This document shows, in pieces, positions 33,946 to 43,779 of a stretch of DNA of 64,000 nucleotides. Position 1 is the stretch's first letter; each line of letters opens with the position of its first letter. The DNA comes from Bacteroidetes bacterium 43-16 (GTDB taxonomy: Bacteria; Bacteroidota; Bacteroidia; Chitinophagales; Chitinophagaceae). The notes below the pieces were generated by a model. It was not told where the DNA came from. It did not search any database and was given only the letters and a program-made list of their open reading frames with translations. A program made the translations under genes and the position numbers. The DNA lies in the NCBI GenBank assembly GCA_001897525.1, contig MKTB01000008.1, positions 1-64,000 on the forward strand, read 5' to 3'.

Positions 33946-34791
33946 ATGAACAAGGAAATTCAAGGAGGATACTTAGATATACTCTTCGCCCACCGCAATA
34001 AACATTATGGCGCTTATGAACTGCGCAAAAATTACGACAAAAGAATGCTGCTGTCCGGATTGCTGATGTGCTCATTCGTACTGCTGTTTGTCGGCTGGAA
34101 TGCGCTTAAAAAGGATGCCGTAACAGAATTGGAAAATACGACGCATCCTCGTGTAGATCCTTATGTACTCACAACGATAGAGTTGCCGGAAAAGAAAAAG
34201 CTACCTGAAAAACAGGTCATTCATAATCATTCCGGAAGAACCGCCAAAACAGAAAAATTCGCCGTGACTAAAGTAGTTAAAGATAACCAGGTAGACAGGC
34301 CGCAATTGAAGCGTCTTTCTGATGATGCGCTGGCCGGACCTGTAGACAATTCTGGCCTGGATGGAGGCACGGCCATCGCACTGGATCATACGCTCCAGGA
34401 CGGTACAAAAGATCCCGGAGAGCATTTAAGTAAGAAAGGTAATAGCAGTGGCCATGATATACCTGCAGATAATGAGCCCAGGACTTATGTCAGTGAGAAG
34501 CCCCTGTTCCCCGGCGGAGAAGCAGCCCTGAAAAAATACCTTTCAGAAAACCTGGTGTATCCCCTGAATGCCCGTCGGGACGAGCTTTCCGGCACCGTTC
34601 ATGTCAGCTTTGTGGTGAATACAGACGGATCGATTGTAGATGTGAAAATAGTGAGGGGTGTAGGTGGAGGCTGTTCAGAAGAAGCTGTGCGCGTGGTGCA
34701 GGCGATGCCGAAATGGAAAGCCGGAAGGCATAACGGTCATGTTGTAAGAGTAAAGATGACCATCCCGGTTAAGTTTATTTTGGCTGGCTGA
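33946..34791 (+). CDS. TonB family energy transducer
   Basis: 281 aa. The N-terminus (IQGGYLDILFAHRNKHYGAYELRKNY) is the signature of the Bacteroidota TonB subgroup, followed by one membrane helix (about 34-52), a charged/Pro-poor periplasmic linker and a TonB C-terminal domain (about 190-281: LFPGGEAALKKYLSENLVYP, GTVHVSFVVNTDGSIVDVKIVRG, PKWKAGRHNGHVVRVKMTIP). It couples the proton motive force to outer-membrane receptors. ExbB/ExbD genes are not adjacent. Confidence 0.93.
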   Translation: MNKEIQGGYLDILFAHRNKHYGAYELRKNYDKRMLLSGLLMCSFVLLFVGWNALKKDAVTELENTTHPRVDPYVLTTIELPEKKKLPEKQVIHNHSGRTAKTEKFAVTKVVKDNQVDRPQLKRLSDDALAGPVDNSGLDGGTAIALDHTLQDGTKDPGEHLSKKGNSSGHDIPADNEPRTYVSEKPLFPGGEAALKKYLSENLVYPLNARRDELSGTVHVSFVVNTDGSIVDVKIVRGVGGGCSEEAVRVVQAMPKWKAGRHNGHVVRVKMTIPVKFILAG

Positions 34792-34801
34792 TGCTGTCGC
34801 T

Positions 34802-34835
34802 AAACCTATAAGGTTTCAAAAACCTTATAGGTTTT
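34802..34835. repeat. Dispersed 34-nt hairpin repeat, copy 1
   Basis: AAACCTATAAGGTTT and its near complement AAACCTTATAGGTTT around a short spacer, in the gap between two convergent genes. An identical copy lies at 42976-43009. Confidence 0.9.
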
Positions 34836-34851
34836 ATGGTCTTATACCTCC

Positions 34852-37800
34852 CTATAACACGGCTCTTAAACTCATACTGCCCGTATGGATCACCGATTGG
34901 CTGCCCGGTTTACGGCCATCATATTCTATGGAGAACTCTATAGTCTTGTTGAGCCGGGTAGTCCAGTTAAGATACCAGAGCCAGTTGTTACCTTTAGACA
35001 AAGTTTCCAGCATCACAAAACTCAGGGGCGTGTTGGGTAAGCCATTATAAGCGATCTTGCTGTAAGAAGCCCTGGCCAAGAGGTTGCCCACCGTAAGCGC
35101 ACTCCAGCGTGCCTCCAGGCTGAGGTTATGCACAAAGGCCTGCTCGCCGCCAAAAGCGGAACCATTTTTTCGCGCCTCATAGCGATAAGTCGGTGTCATC
35201 CGGAACCTGCTGCCGTAGATAAATACGACGGAAGGCTCCAGGCCCTGGGAGTAGATTTCATACGTTCTGCCATCTGCAATAGGAGAGAGGAAAGAGCGCT
35301 TGCCCTGCAAGGCTGTAGTGGTGAGCGTGATGTTCTTGTTGAGTATCCACCTTACCTTTTCACTATGCCTGGTGAGCATCTGTGTTTCCAGTCCATAAGT
35401 AAGCAGGGCCTGGTTCCGGTTAACACTGGTGGTATAGTCCAGTCCCCACCTGGTACTGCTGCGGTTGAAGTAAAAAGTATTGATCAGCGTGGCGGTGGTG
35501 CTCACCACTGCCGTATCGGTAAAGTCGGTAATGAGCGGGTTGAACACCCTTAAACCTTCCGTGTTCAGCACCCGGTTATTGACCTGCAGGTTGAACTGGT
35601 CGCTCCATCTTGAGGCGAATACCTGCCATTTCTTTTTTTCCTCTTTTTTTCCTCTCCAGAGACTTTCCGGCATCAGCTGGAAGCTCAGGTTAAGATTGGC
35701 AAAATTTACTTTTACATATTCATTGGTCGGTGTGATGATCTTTATGAACCTTTTCTGGTCTGCGTAGACGGCTATTTCAAATTCATTGGCCTGCTGTATG
35801 CTGTCCTTGTTGTAGTCGATCCACATATGTGTGCCCTGGCCTGCCGGTACCTCCACAAAAGTGAACTGTCTTTTTTGCTCCTGCCCCGTTCCGAAATCAT
35901 AGAGCAGGGTAGGGGTGAAGAACCCGTTCTTTACATTGCCGTTATAGTTGATCCGGCCTACGAGCGTATGCTCATCTTTCAACGTACCGGAGGGATCGTA
36001 ATGCACAGCCAGGATCCGGTAAGAACCATTCATGTTGATGACATGATTTTTCCATTTTGTTACATTCACCTGCGCATCAAAAGTGTGGCCGCTATTGCCC
36101 AGTGCAAAGTCTGCACCATTCAGTGCAAAATCCCTCCGGTAATTATAAGCCAGGTCCAGGGATAAATGCTTATTGCCTGTAGTTTTGAAATACAAGCGCG
36201 ACACATCAAAATCATAAGCCAGGGCCGTCAGTTCATCCGTGGTATTATTTCTGAGGGCATTGTATTCCTTTTCAAATTTGAATCCGAGTACCGAACTTTT
36301 CTTTTTTGAAGTATAGGTCTCTATAAAAAACTGGGGGCGCAGGAAAATACTGTTCTCCAGTGCCGACTTGCTGAAGAGTGCACTGCTGTAAGTGCCTGCA
36401 TTGATCAAGCCTTTGGTCCAGGCACCTTCCACGAGATGTCTGCTGCCTTCGTAGTCCTGGTTCCTCTTGTAATAAGTGAATTTATACTTCAGGCTGCCTG
36501 CCTTTTCGGTCACCAGGCCGGTATTGATGTCCACCAAATGTTCGTTTTGTCTTTGTGTGGTGCCTAATATGTTCCAGTCCCGGTTGAACTCTACATTCCT
36601 GTAAGGCGCTACTGCTTCAAACCTGTTGTCCACAAATTCATAACTAAGGTTGTTGATCCATTTTGTTTTCACTTTCCGGGCCGTATCCCGTTTGAGTATC
36701 CGGGCTTCATTATAGCTGAAGCGTAAGGCATTGCCCCAATGCGCATTATTATTGATTTTGGAAAAGGTATTGGGGGAATAATTGCTCCCTGCCCATTCAA
36801 AATCGATTTGTTTGAGGCTGTCGATCTTATACCTTCCTGCAGCCGTTAATACCTGCAGTTTTTTTGGGGTAATGAGCAATACTTTGGGCTCAAAAGCACC
36901 TTGAGGTGTTCCGTTGACCGGTGCTACCCATTGATAAGAGCGGCCATTGGTGTTAAGGTCGGATATCACGTAGTTGCCCTTTCCCTGTCCTACATTGCTG
37001 AAGCCCAGGTTATAGATCGCACTGTCGGGATTGGTGCTGTATTTATAAATACCGGGATAGAATACACCGTTCACCAGGGTATCTATTTTTTTATAGAGAA
37101 TCTTGTTGGCCGCAAAAGTGTCTATCCTTTCTGTACTGTAAAAAGCCTGGTCTATATTGTCGCCGATGCCGGCCAGGAAACGTTTCTGGTCGTCTGATAG
37201 AGATTGGTTGAAGGTTTCATTCTTGGAGTCCTGGTTGGCATAGACGTTGAACCGGAACTCCCATTTGTTGCCGATACTGATCTCGTCATTGAACTGCAGC
37301 AGTGTGTTGAGGTAATTCCTGGCCTGGTATTCAAAATCGATCTGTATCCGCTTATCCTTGGTGATCAGGCGGCGGGGCATGAACGTAACTTCACCCAGGT
37401 TGTAATTGATGATGTAATCCTGGTCTTCTCCCCTAAGCAGCAATTCTCCATCTATAAATACCCGTTCACTACCGGCCAGTACAATGAAAAATTGCTCCCC
37501 GTTTTCGCCTTGCAGTTTATAAGGTCCCTGGTTGCCCTCTATGCCCTGGAATACGTTCCGGGTAAACTGCCCTTTGGCCATAGACCCGCTGAAGCTGACT
37601 TTGTTTTTTACTTTTTTGTCCTGCCAGAAGCCGCCCTGGTATTGTATTCCCTGCACCCTTTTGTTGAAGTTCAGGAAATAGGCATTGGGTTTTTCAATAT
37701 TATAATCCCCCAGCGTTAGTTTATGACTGTATTTGGAAAAAGTGATATAGATCCGGTCAAACTCCTGTAGCCGCTGGGTATTGCCTTCCGGCTGAAAAGG

Positions 37801-38361
37801 GATGTTGTTATCGGTAATGGCTGCTTCCACTTTGATGCTGTCCAGGAGATAGCCGTTTAGTTGCAGGTTGAACTGGGAGTTCAGGATCACATCCTGGTTG
37901 TTGCCCACCGACAGGCTTCTGCCATAGGTACCCGAATAGTCGATGGTATTGAAATCGATGAACTGGCTGTTGGTGGTATTGGCATTGTACTGGAAGCCTT
38001 TATTGCTGCCCAGGATCACGTTCTTTTCTATTAATGCAGGGTCTTTATGGAAATAAGGTTGGTGAAAAGAAATAGGGAATCTCCTGTATTCGATCTTTAC
38101 ACTATCCCTGATCTGTTCCGGGTGCAGGAATACCAGCCGGCTCTTCAAGGGATCGAAGAAATAAAGTGTGGTATCCAGTCCTTCGATACTCAGGCTGCCC
38201 GGCACTATGCTCAGGCTGTCCAGCACCAGGGTATCTTTTGTAGGGAGGAGATACCTGCTGCGGAGATTATTGCGCATGTTGATCTGCTGACCAGAGGCCA
38301 GAAAATGTAAAGTCCCTGTAAGAACAATGATCAGACTATATAATCGCCATAATTGTAGCAA
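34852..38361 (-). CDS. Very large outer-membrane beta-barrel protein, unknown function
   Basis: 1169 aa with a signal peptide (about 1-24). An N-terminal ~100-residue domain is followed by a repetitive beta-rich region. Around 295-350 lie VFIDGELLLRGEDQDYIINY and LGEVTFMPRRLITKDKRIQID, a motif I associate with Bacteroidota outer-membrane proteins related to SprA. The remaining ~800 residues show alternating barrel-strand patterns and end in SMSLRAVL. It is convergent with TonB and divergent from sucA. Conserved in many Bacteroidetes by my recollection, but I know no assigned function. Confidence 0.72.
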   Translation of the reverse strand: MLQLWRLYSLIIVLTGTLHFLASGQQINMRNNLRSRYLLPTKDTLVLDSLSIVPGSLSIEGLDTTLYFFDPLKSRLVFLHPEQIRDSVKIEYRRFPISFHQPYFHKDPALIEKNVILGSNKGFQYNANTTNSQFIDFNTIDYSGTYGRSLSVGNNQDVILNSQFNLQLNGYLLDSIKVEAAITDNNIPFQPEGNTQRLQEFDRIYITFSKYSHKLTLGDYNIEKPNAYFLNFNKRVQGIQYQGGFWQDKKVKNKVSFSGSMAKGQFTRNVFQGIEGNQGPYKLQGENGEQFFIVLAGSERVFIDGELLLRGEDQDYIINYNLGEVTFMPRRLITKDKRIQIDFEYQARNYLNTLLQFNDEISIGNKWEFRFNVYANQDSKNETFNQSLSDDQKRFLAGIGDNIDQAFYSTERIDTFAANKILYKKIDTLVNGVFYPGIYKYSTNPDSAIYNLGFSNVGQGKGNYVISDLNTNGRSYQWVAPVNGTPQGAFEPKVLLITPKKLQVLTAAGRYKIDSLKQIDFEWAGSNYSPNTFSKINNNAHWGNALRFSYNEARILKRDTARKVKTKWINNLSYEFVDNRFEAVAPYRNVEFNRDWNILGTTQRQNEHLVDINTGLVTEKAGSLKYKFTYYKRNQDYEGSRHLVEGAWTKGLINAGTYSSALFSKSALENSIFLRPQFFIETYTSKKKSSVLGFKFEKEYNALRNNTTDELTALAYDFDVSRLYFKTTGNKHLSLDLAYNYRRDFALNGADFALGNSGHTFDAQVNVTKWKNHVINMNGSYRILAVHYDPSGTLKDEHTLVGRINYNGNVKNGFFTPTLLYDFGTGQEQKRQFTFVEVPAGQGTHMWIDYNKDSIQQANEFEIAVYADQKRFIKIITPTNEYVKVNFANLNLSFQLMPESLWRGKKEEKKKWQVFASRWSDQFNLQVNNRVLNTEGLRVFNPLITDFTDTAVVSTTATLINTFYFNRSSTRWGLDYTTSVNRNQALLTYGLETQMLTRHSEKVRWILNKNITLTTTALQGKRSFLSPIADGRTYEIYSQGLEPSVVFIYGSRFRMTPTYRYEARKNGSAFGGEQAFVHNLSLEARWSALTVGNLLARASYSKIAYNGLPNTPLSFVMLETLSKGNNWLWYLNWTTRLNKTIEFSIEYDGRKPGSQSVIHTGSMSLRAVL

Positions 38362-38483
38362 GCCGATTTAATTGGAATTTATGCGCAAAGTTGCCAAACC
38401 GTTAATCTTTTGACAAGATTAACGAATTAAAATAGTAAAAATTATAAAAATATACTGCTTAGCAGCCTAAAACCTACAAATAG

Positions 38484-38515
38484 TTGTCTTTTCATTTTTG
38501 TTTGTTTTATATTTG
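38484..38515 (+). promoter_or_regulatory. Promoter of sucA
   Basis: TTG at 38484-38486 and TATATTTG at 38508-38515 form a -33/-7-like pair about 94 bases ahead of the sucA ATG. The divergent barrel gene starts on the other side. Confidence 0.55.
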
Positions 38516-38608
38516 TGGTCAATTTTGAAACCGGGTATTTTAAACCCTTTTTCGACTGATATTTTAAAATAATTTAAGTTTTTTTCAAAAATACTTTTAA
38601 TCTAAAAA

Positions 38609-41371
38609 ATGAAAGATTTTTCTTTTGTGACCAATTCACATCCCTCTTATATTGAGTCTCTTTATAATGACTATTTGAGTAATCCGGAAAATGTAGACCC
38701 GGAGTACAAGAAATTCTTTGAAGGTTTCGATTTTGCAGTCGGAAAAGTTGGTTCAAATGGAACTAAAGCTGCTGTTGCTGCCGATATGGGTGATGGCGCA
38801 ACTTTGAACAGTGATCAGCTGTCTAAAGAAATAGCTGTATTTGACCTGATCAGGTATTACAGGAAAAGAGGGCATCTGATTGCCAAAACCAACCCGATCC
38901 GTCCCCGTAAAGAGCGCAATGCCAGGCTGGCCTTAAGCGATTTCGGTTTTTCGGATGCGGACCTGGAAACAGAATTCTACAGCGGAAAATTCCTGGGTTT
39001 AGGAAAAGCCAGGCTGAAAGATATTTATCAAAAACTTAACGATCTGTATGCGGGTAGCGTAGGGATCCAATATACTTACATCAATGATGTAAAGAAATAT
39101 GAGTGGGTAGAGCAGCATTTTGAAGAGTTCATGCAACAGGAATTCACTTTTGAGCAAAGGAAAAGAACTTTGTATAAGTTGAATTACGGTGTGATCTTTG
39201 AAAAATTCTTAAACACTAAATTTATCGGCCAGAAGCGCTTTGGCCTGGAAGGTGGCGAGAGCATGATCCCCGGATTAGATGCATTGCTGACAGAGGCTGC
39301 TGACCTGGGCGTGAAAGAAGTGATCTTCGGTATGGCCCACCGTGGCCGCCTGAATGTACTGGCCAATATCCTGCGTAAAACATACGACCAGATCTTCTCT
39401 GAATTTGAAGGAGCTATGCCTACCGATATGACTATGGGTAGCGGTGACGTTAAGTATCACCTGGGCTTCCGCTCTATTGTGAAAACGGCTAATGATAAAG
39501 ACCTGAATTTACAATTGCTGCCTAACCCTTCTCACCTGGAGACGGTAGACCCGGTAGTAGCAGGCTTTGCCCGTGCCAAATCTGATACCGTTTACAATTC
39601 CAATTATGATGAAGTAATGCCGGTATTGATCCATGGTGATGCTGCAGTAGCGGGCCAGGGCATTATTTATGAATTATTACAAATGAGCCGCCTGAAAGGT
39701 TATGCCGTGGGCGGAACCGTGCATTTTGTGATCAATAACCAGATCGGTTTTACCACAGACTTTGAAGATGCACGTTCTTCTACTTACTGTACTTCATTGG
39801 CTGCAATGGTGCATGCACCGGTATTGCACGTGAACGGAGATGATCCGGAAGCGGTAGTGAAGTGTTGTATCTTTGCGGCTAAATACCGCCAGGAGTTCAA
39901 CGAAGATATTTTCATTGATATGGTATGTTATCGTAAACATGGCCATAATGAAGGGGATGAACCTAAATTTACCCAACCTGATTTTTATGCCCTGATCGAA
40001 AAGCATAAAAATCCGAGAGAGATCTATACCGAGCGCCTGATCAGCAGCGGTACACCTGATGCCCAGAACCTGGCCAAAGAAATGGAAACCGTTTTCTGGA
40101 ACGAGCTGCAGGACCGCCTGGATGAAAATAAACAAAACCCGATGCCTTATACTTACCAGGGACCAGAACTGGCCTGGCAGGCTTTGAGGAAAAGTGAAGA
40201 AACTGATTTTGTAAAATCACCGGATACCGCGGTATCTGTTTCTGTGCTCGACAGCTTATTTAATAAATTAATGGTTTGCCCGGAAGGCTTTAATCCTTTA
40301 AGGAAAGTCTCCAAATTGCTTGCCGATAAAGTAAAACTATTCCAGGAAAGCCAGAAGGTCGACTGGGCTACCGGTGAGTTACTGGCCTTTGCTACCTTAT
40401 TGAATGAGGGCTACGATGTAAGGTTAAGTGGTGAAGATGTGAAACGTGGAACCTTCTCTCACCGTCATGCCTGTGTAAGGGATGAAAAGACCAATGAAGA
40501 ATACAACAGGTTATCCAAATTAAGCGATACGCAAGGTCGATTCTATGTGTACAATTCCCTGTTGAGTGAATATGCCGTTTTAGGCTTTGATTACGGCTAT
40601 GCTATGGCCAGTCCTAAGCATCTTGTGGTATGGGAAGCGCAATATGGTGACTTTGCCAATGGTGCGCAGATCATCATTGATCAATATGTGACCAGTGCAG
40701 AGCAAAAATGGCAAACTCAGAATGGCCTGGTGATGTTATTGCCACACGGCTATGAAGGTGGCGGACCAGAGCACTCCAGTGCAAGACTGGAACGCTTCTT
40801 ACAAATGAGTGCAGAGAATAATGTGTTTATTACCAACATTACTACTGCGGCCAACTACTTCCATGCATTACGTCGCCAGCTGGCATTGCCTTTCCGTAAG
40901 CCGATGATCAACTTTGCTCCTAAAGCTAACCTGAGACACGTACGTTCTTATTCTGAAGTAAGTGAGTTCACTACAGGAGGATTTAAAGAGGTGATTGATG
41001 ATCCGAATATCACAGAAGCGGCTAAAGTGAAGCGCGTATTGCTGTGTAGCGGTAAAATATACTTTGATTTAAGCGAAAAGCAACTGGCTGAAAAACGTGA
41101 AGATGTGGCGATTGTGCGCCTGGAGCAAATACATCCTTTGCCGGTAGAGCAATTGACAGCTTTGTATCAGAAATATGCCGGAGCGCAATGGTTATGGGTA
41201 CAGGAAGAGCCTAAAAATATGGGCGCTGCTTCCTTCCTTAAAATGAACCTGACCAAACCGTTTAATCTCGGCTACCTGACCCGTAAAGCGAGCGCTGCTA
41301 CTGCTACAGGTTTTGCTAAATTGCATGTACAGGAACAACAAATGCTGGTAGACCAGGCATTTGCTTTCTAA
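38609..41371 (+). CDS. sucA: 2-oxoglutarate dehydrogenase E1 component
   Basis: 920 aa. The thiamine-diphosphate-dependent decarboxylase of the 2-oxoglutarate dehydrogenase complex in the TCA cycle. The N-terminal SYIESLYNDYLSNPENVDPEYK segment binds E2. ThDP/Mg site: HGDAAVAGQG, VINNQIGFTT, RKHGHNEGDEP. The transketolase-type C-terminal half includes QYGDFANGAQIIIDQY and LPHGYEGGGPEHSSARLERFLQ. The E2 gene usually follows; here a His-rich membrane protein gene with its own promoter follows instead, so E2 must be elsewhere. Confidence 0.97.
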   Translation: MKDFSFVTNSHPSYIESLYNDYLSNPENVDPEYKKFFEGFDFAVGKVGSNGTKAAVAADMGDGATLNSDQLSKEIAVFDLIRYYRKRGHLIAKTNPIRPRKERNARLALSDFGFSDADLETEFYSGKFLGLGKARLKDIYQKLNDLYAGSVGIQYTYINDVKKYEWVEQHFEEFMQQEFTFEQRKRTLYKLNYGVIFEKFLNTKFIGQKRFGLEGGESMIPGLDALLTEAADLGVKEVIFGMAHRGRLNVLANILRKTYDQIFSEFEGAMPTDMTMGSGDVKYHLGFRSIVKTANDKDLNLQLLPNPSHLETVDPVVAGFARAKSDTVYNSNYDEVMPVLIHGDAAVAGQGIIYELLQMSRLKGYAVGGTVHFVINNQIGFTTDFEDARSSTYCTSLAAMVHAPVLHVNGDDPEAVVKCCIFAAKYRQEFNEDIFIDMVCYRKHGHNEGDEPKFTQPDFYALIEKHKNPREIYTERLISSGTPDAQNLAKEMETVFWNELQDRLDENKQNPMPYTYQGPELAWQALRKSEETDFVKSPDTAVSVSVLDSLFNKLMVCPEGFNPLRKVSKLLADKVKLFQESQKVDWATGELLAFATLLNEGYDVRLSGEDVKRGTFSHRHACVRDEKTNEEYNRLSKLSDTQGRFYVYNSLLSEYAVLGFDYGYAMASPKHLVVWEAQYGDFANGAQIIIDQYVTSAEQKWQTQNGLVMLLPHGYEGGGPEHSSARLERFLQMSAENNVFITNITTAANYFHALRRQLALPFRKPMINFAPKANLRHVRSYSEVSEFTTGGFKEVIDDPNITEAAKVKRVLLCSGKIYFDLSEKQLAEKREDVAIVRLEQIHPLPVEQLTALYQKYAGAQWLWVQEEPKNMGAASFLKMNLTKPFNLGYLTRKASAATATGFAKLHVQEQQMLVDQAFAF

Positions 41372-41438
41372 AGTGTAGCTGGCATTAAATATTTAATTAC
41401 ATTTGCAAAAATCTAAAAACGAAAATTAATCAGAATTT

Positions 41439-41780
41439 ATGGGACATTCCGTAGCAACAGAAGATAACAAAAGCAGAACCGTTACCACCAAAGCCGCAAT
41501 GTTTTTTGCCTTAATTATTGTTGGATTATTGATCGCAACAGCCAATTTTGTTCAGGTCATGGGGCATTCAGAAGAAGGACATGGCGAAGGCCATTCTACC
41601 GAAGCAACACATGGCGGTGGTCATGAGGCGCATCCTGCTACAGGACATAGCGATACTCATGCTCCTGCTGCTCATAAAGATACAGGTACTACTGCTGAAG
41701 ATGGTAAAGCCGGTGCAAGTGCAGATACGACACACGCTGAGGCGGTGCATGGTACTCCGGCAGCACCAGTTGCCCACTAA
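41439..41780 (+). CDS. His-rich single-pass membrane protein
   Basis: 113 aa. A short N-terminal cytoplasmic part is followed by one membrane helix (about 19-40: AAMFFALIIVGLLIATANFV). The tail of ~70 residues has twelve histidines, many spaced as HxxxH/GHxxGH (EEGHGEGH, GGGHEAH, TGHSDTH), plus Ala, Thr and Gly. The tail is low-complexity and could bind metal ions such as Ni, Zn or Cu outside the inner membrane. It has its own -7 TTACATTTGC (41396-41405) and a terminator, so it is a solo gene. No family recognised. Confidence 0.7.
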   Translation: MGHSVATEDNKSRTVTTKAAMFFALIIVGLLIATANFVQVMGHSEEGHGEGHSTEATHGGGHEAHPATGHSDTHAPAAHKDTGTTAEDGKAGASADTTHAEAVHGTPAAPVAH

Positions 41781-41810
41781 TCAACAGATATTGAAATAAA
41801 AATACAACCA

Positions 41811-41839
41811 AAGGTTAGGCTCCGGCTTAGCCTTTTTTT
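41811..41839 (+). terminator. Terminator after the His-rich protein gene
   Basis: The imperfect stem AAGGTTAGGC / GCTTAGCCTT (two wobble pairs) is followed by seven T. Confidence 0.75.
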
Positions 41840-41870
41840 AGCGGATCGATTACAGCAATCCTGATAGTGT

Positions 41871-42848
41871 ATGAAAAAGAATGATGTTATAGCAGTGACT
41901 GGGGCGGCCGGTTTTATCGGTAGTGTCCTGGTCGGATACTTAAATAGCCTGGGTTTTGATCACCTGGTGTTGGTAGACGACTTTTCTGATAAATCAAAGG
42001 TAGACAACCTTACGGATAAGCAATACAGTACCAAGGTGCACCGGGCCCAGTTTATGGACTGGTTGAAGGAGCATCGGGTAGATGCCGTCTTTCACCTGGG
42101 TGCCCGTACAGATACCACCCTTATGGATGAAGAGGTGTTTAAGGTCCTCAACCTTAAATACTCTAAAGATATCTGGGAGTATTGTTGCGAGCAGGCTATA
42201 CCGATGGTATATGCCTCTTCTGCGGCCACCTATGGCGATGGTGAACTGGGCTATGATGATAATGAATCAATCATACCGGGTTTGAAACCACTTAATCCTT
42301 ATGGTGTGTCCAAGCAAAAGTTTGATGTATGGGCGCTTGGGCAGGCTACTCATCCGCCATTCTGGGCAGGGCTGAAGTTTTTTAATGTATATGGCCCTAA
42401 TGAATATCATAAAGGCCGTATGGCTTCTGTCATACTCCATGCTTTTAATAATTTAAGCCAGAATAATAATGCGATAAAACTGTTCCGTTCCCATCATCCC
42501 GACTTTATTGATGGCGGGCAGATGCGCGATTTTATATATGTAAAAGACCTGGTTAAAGTTTGTGTCTGGCTGATGGAAACCCAGGTTCATTCCGGGATCT
42601 ACAATCTTGGCACGGGCAAGGCAAGAACTTTTAATGACCTGGCGAAGAGTGTCTTTACGGCATTAGGATTACCCGAGCAGATCAACTATATAGATACCCC
42701 TGAAGATATTAGGGATAAATACCAGTATTTTACCGAGGCCAATATGCATAAATTAAGAGCTGCGGGATACGAGGAACCCTTCATGAGCATAGAGGAAGGG
42801 ATAAAAGATTATATAGAACATTATCTTCAGGAAGGAAAATATTATTAA
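41871..42848 (+). CDS. rfaD: ADP-L-glycero-D-manno-heptose-6-epimerase
   Basis: 325 aa, an extended SDR. NAD(P)-binding GAAGFIGSVL at the N-terminus, HLGARTDTT and the catalytic set S/Y-x-x-x-K in YGVSKQKFD (about 145), with YASSAATYGDGELGY upstream. GPNEYHKGRMASV, HPDFIDGGQMRDFIYVKD and the end segment are typical of HldD/RfaD rather than general UDP-sugar epimerases. It makes the heptose precursor of LPS inner core. Confidence 0.93.
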   Translation: MKKNDVIAVTGAAGFIGSVLVGYLNSLGFDHLVLVDDFSDKSKVDNLTDKQYSTKVHRAQFMDWLKEHRVDAVFHLGARTDTTLMDEEVFKVLNLKYSKDIWEYCCEQAIPMVYASSAATYGDGELGYDDNESIIPGLKPLNPYGVSKQKFDVWALGQATHPPFWAGLKFFNVYGPNEYHKGRMASVILHAFNNLSQNNNAIKLFRSHHPDFIDGGQMRDFIYVKDLVKVCVWLMETQVHSGIYNLGTGKARTFNDLAKSVFTALGLPEQINYIDTPEDIRDKYQYFTEANMHKLRAAGYEEPFMSIEEGIKDYIEHYLQEGKYY

Positions 42849-42975
42849 TCATACAGGGAATACCTAAAAAGGCCCTTATTCCGAGCGCAAGGACGTTGTA
42901 GCCGAGCAATATAAATGGTATAGGAAGGAAATGGTCTCAATCAGTTACTATCTCCTTAAATTTTAAAAGGACTTT

Positions 42976-43009
42976 AAACCTATAAGGTTTCAAAAACCTT
43001 ATAGGTTTT
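42976..43009. repeat. Dispersed 34-nt hairpin repeat, copy 2
   Basis: Base-for-base identical to 34802-34835, again in the gap between convergent genes. Confidence 0.9.
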
Positions 43010-43034
43010 TGGCTTTCTCAATCTATCTGTTTTA

Positions 43035-43526
43035 TTAAAAACGCCAGGTCAGCCCGACTCCGCTGTTATAGGCAGCTATATTCAATTCACTTCTTTGCAG
43101 GAAAGTTGTCCTGTTATTGACCCCCTCATTAAACTGGCTGATGGATTTACGTTTAAGTTTATAGGCATTATTGTATAGCGGGTAGGAGCAGATGATCACA
43201 GCTACCCCTGCAGCTATATACCCCCATTGCATTTTACCGCCTGCAATATAAGTCCCGACAGGAAAGCCGATCAATGCACCTCCCGAGGCACTTAGTACCG
43301 TACCAAACACTTCATTGGTCTGGGCAGACTGCATGGTCTTTTTCGCGAGCGGATCTGATTTTACGGTCCGGACCAATTGTTGATTATTCAGGCGGATGTC
43401 TCCATGGTAATACCGGTAGCCACCCTGCGGTAGTCTCTTTGTAATAATAGTATCTGTACTTAATTGTGCATGGCAGCCTGTTGAAACGGCCAGACCGGTA
43501 AAAAATAGTAGTAGTTTCATCTTCAT
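43035..43526 (-). CDS. Secreted protein of unknown function
   Basis: 163 aa with a signal peptide (MKMKLLLFFTGLAVSTGCHAQ; the Cys in STGCHAQ does not fit a lipobox well). A Gly-rich glycine-zipper-like hairpin of two hydrophobic segments follows at about 75-120 (LSASGGALIGFPVGTYIAGG, WGYIAAGVAVIICSYPLY), then a polar C-terminus ending in GVGLTWRF, an outer-membrane-like end. No family recognised. Confidence 0.68.
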   Translation of the reverse strand: MKMKLLLFFTGLAVSTGCHAQLSTDTIITKRLPQGGYRYYHGDIRLNNQQLVRTVKSDPLAKKTMQSAQTNEVFGTVLSASGGALIGFPVGTYIAGGKMQWGYIAAGVAVIICSYPLYNNAYKLKRKSISQFNEGVNNRTTFLQRSELNIAAYNSGVGLTWRF

Positions 43527-43779
43527 CTTGTAAAATAGGGTTCAAGTTTTATAAACGGTTCTTCGGCAGCTTTATTGTGCTGAAAGAGATCGTATGGAAT
43601 TTGTACTTAGGAATTTTCCCCGGATTCTTTGGTTTGTAAATAGCTCTATAGCAGTGTTTTACAGCACTTTTCGTATACTCTTTTTATAAATTACAGGACA
43701 TATTACGTTTTAATTGTTCAATTAAATGTCCTACATTCATTCTCGGATTATCACCCTCATTATTAAAAAAAATTATTTT

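Noticed and set aside
36901-37719. Long open frames on the + strand inside the giant barrel gene
   Set aside because: They are antisense shadows of a well-supported gene and have no promoter or family features.
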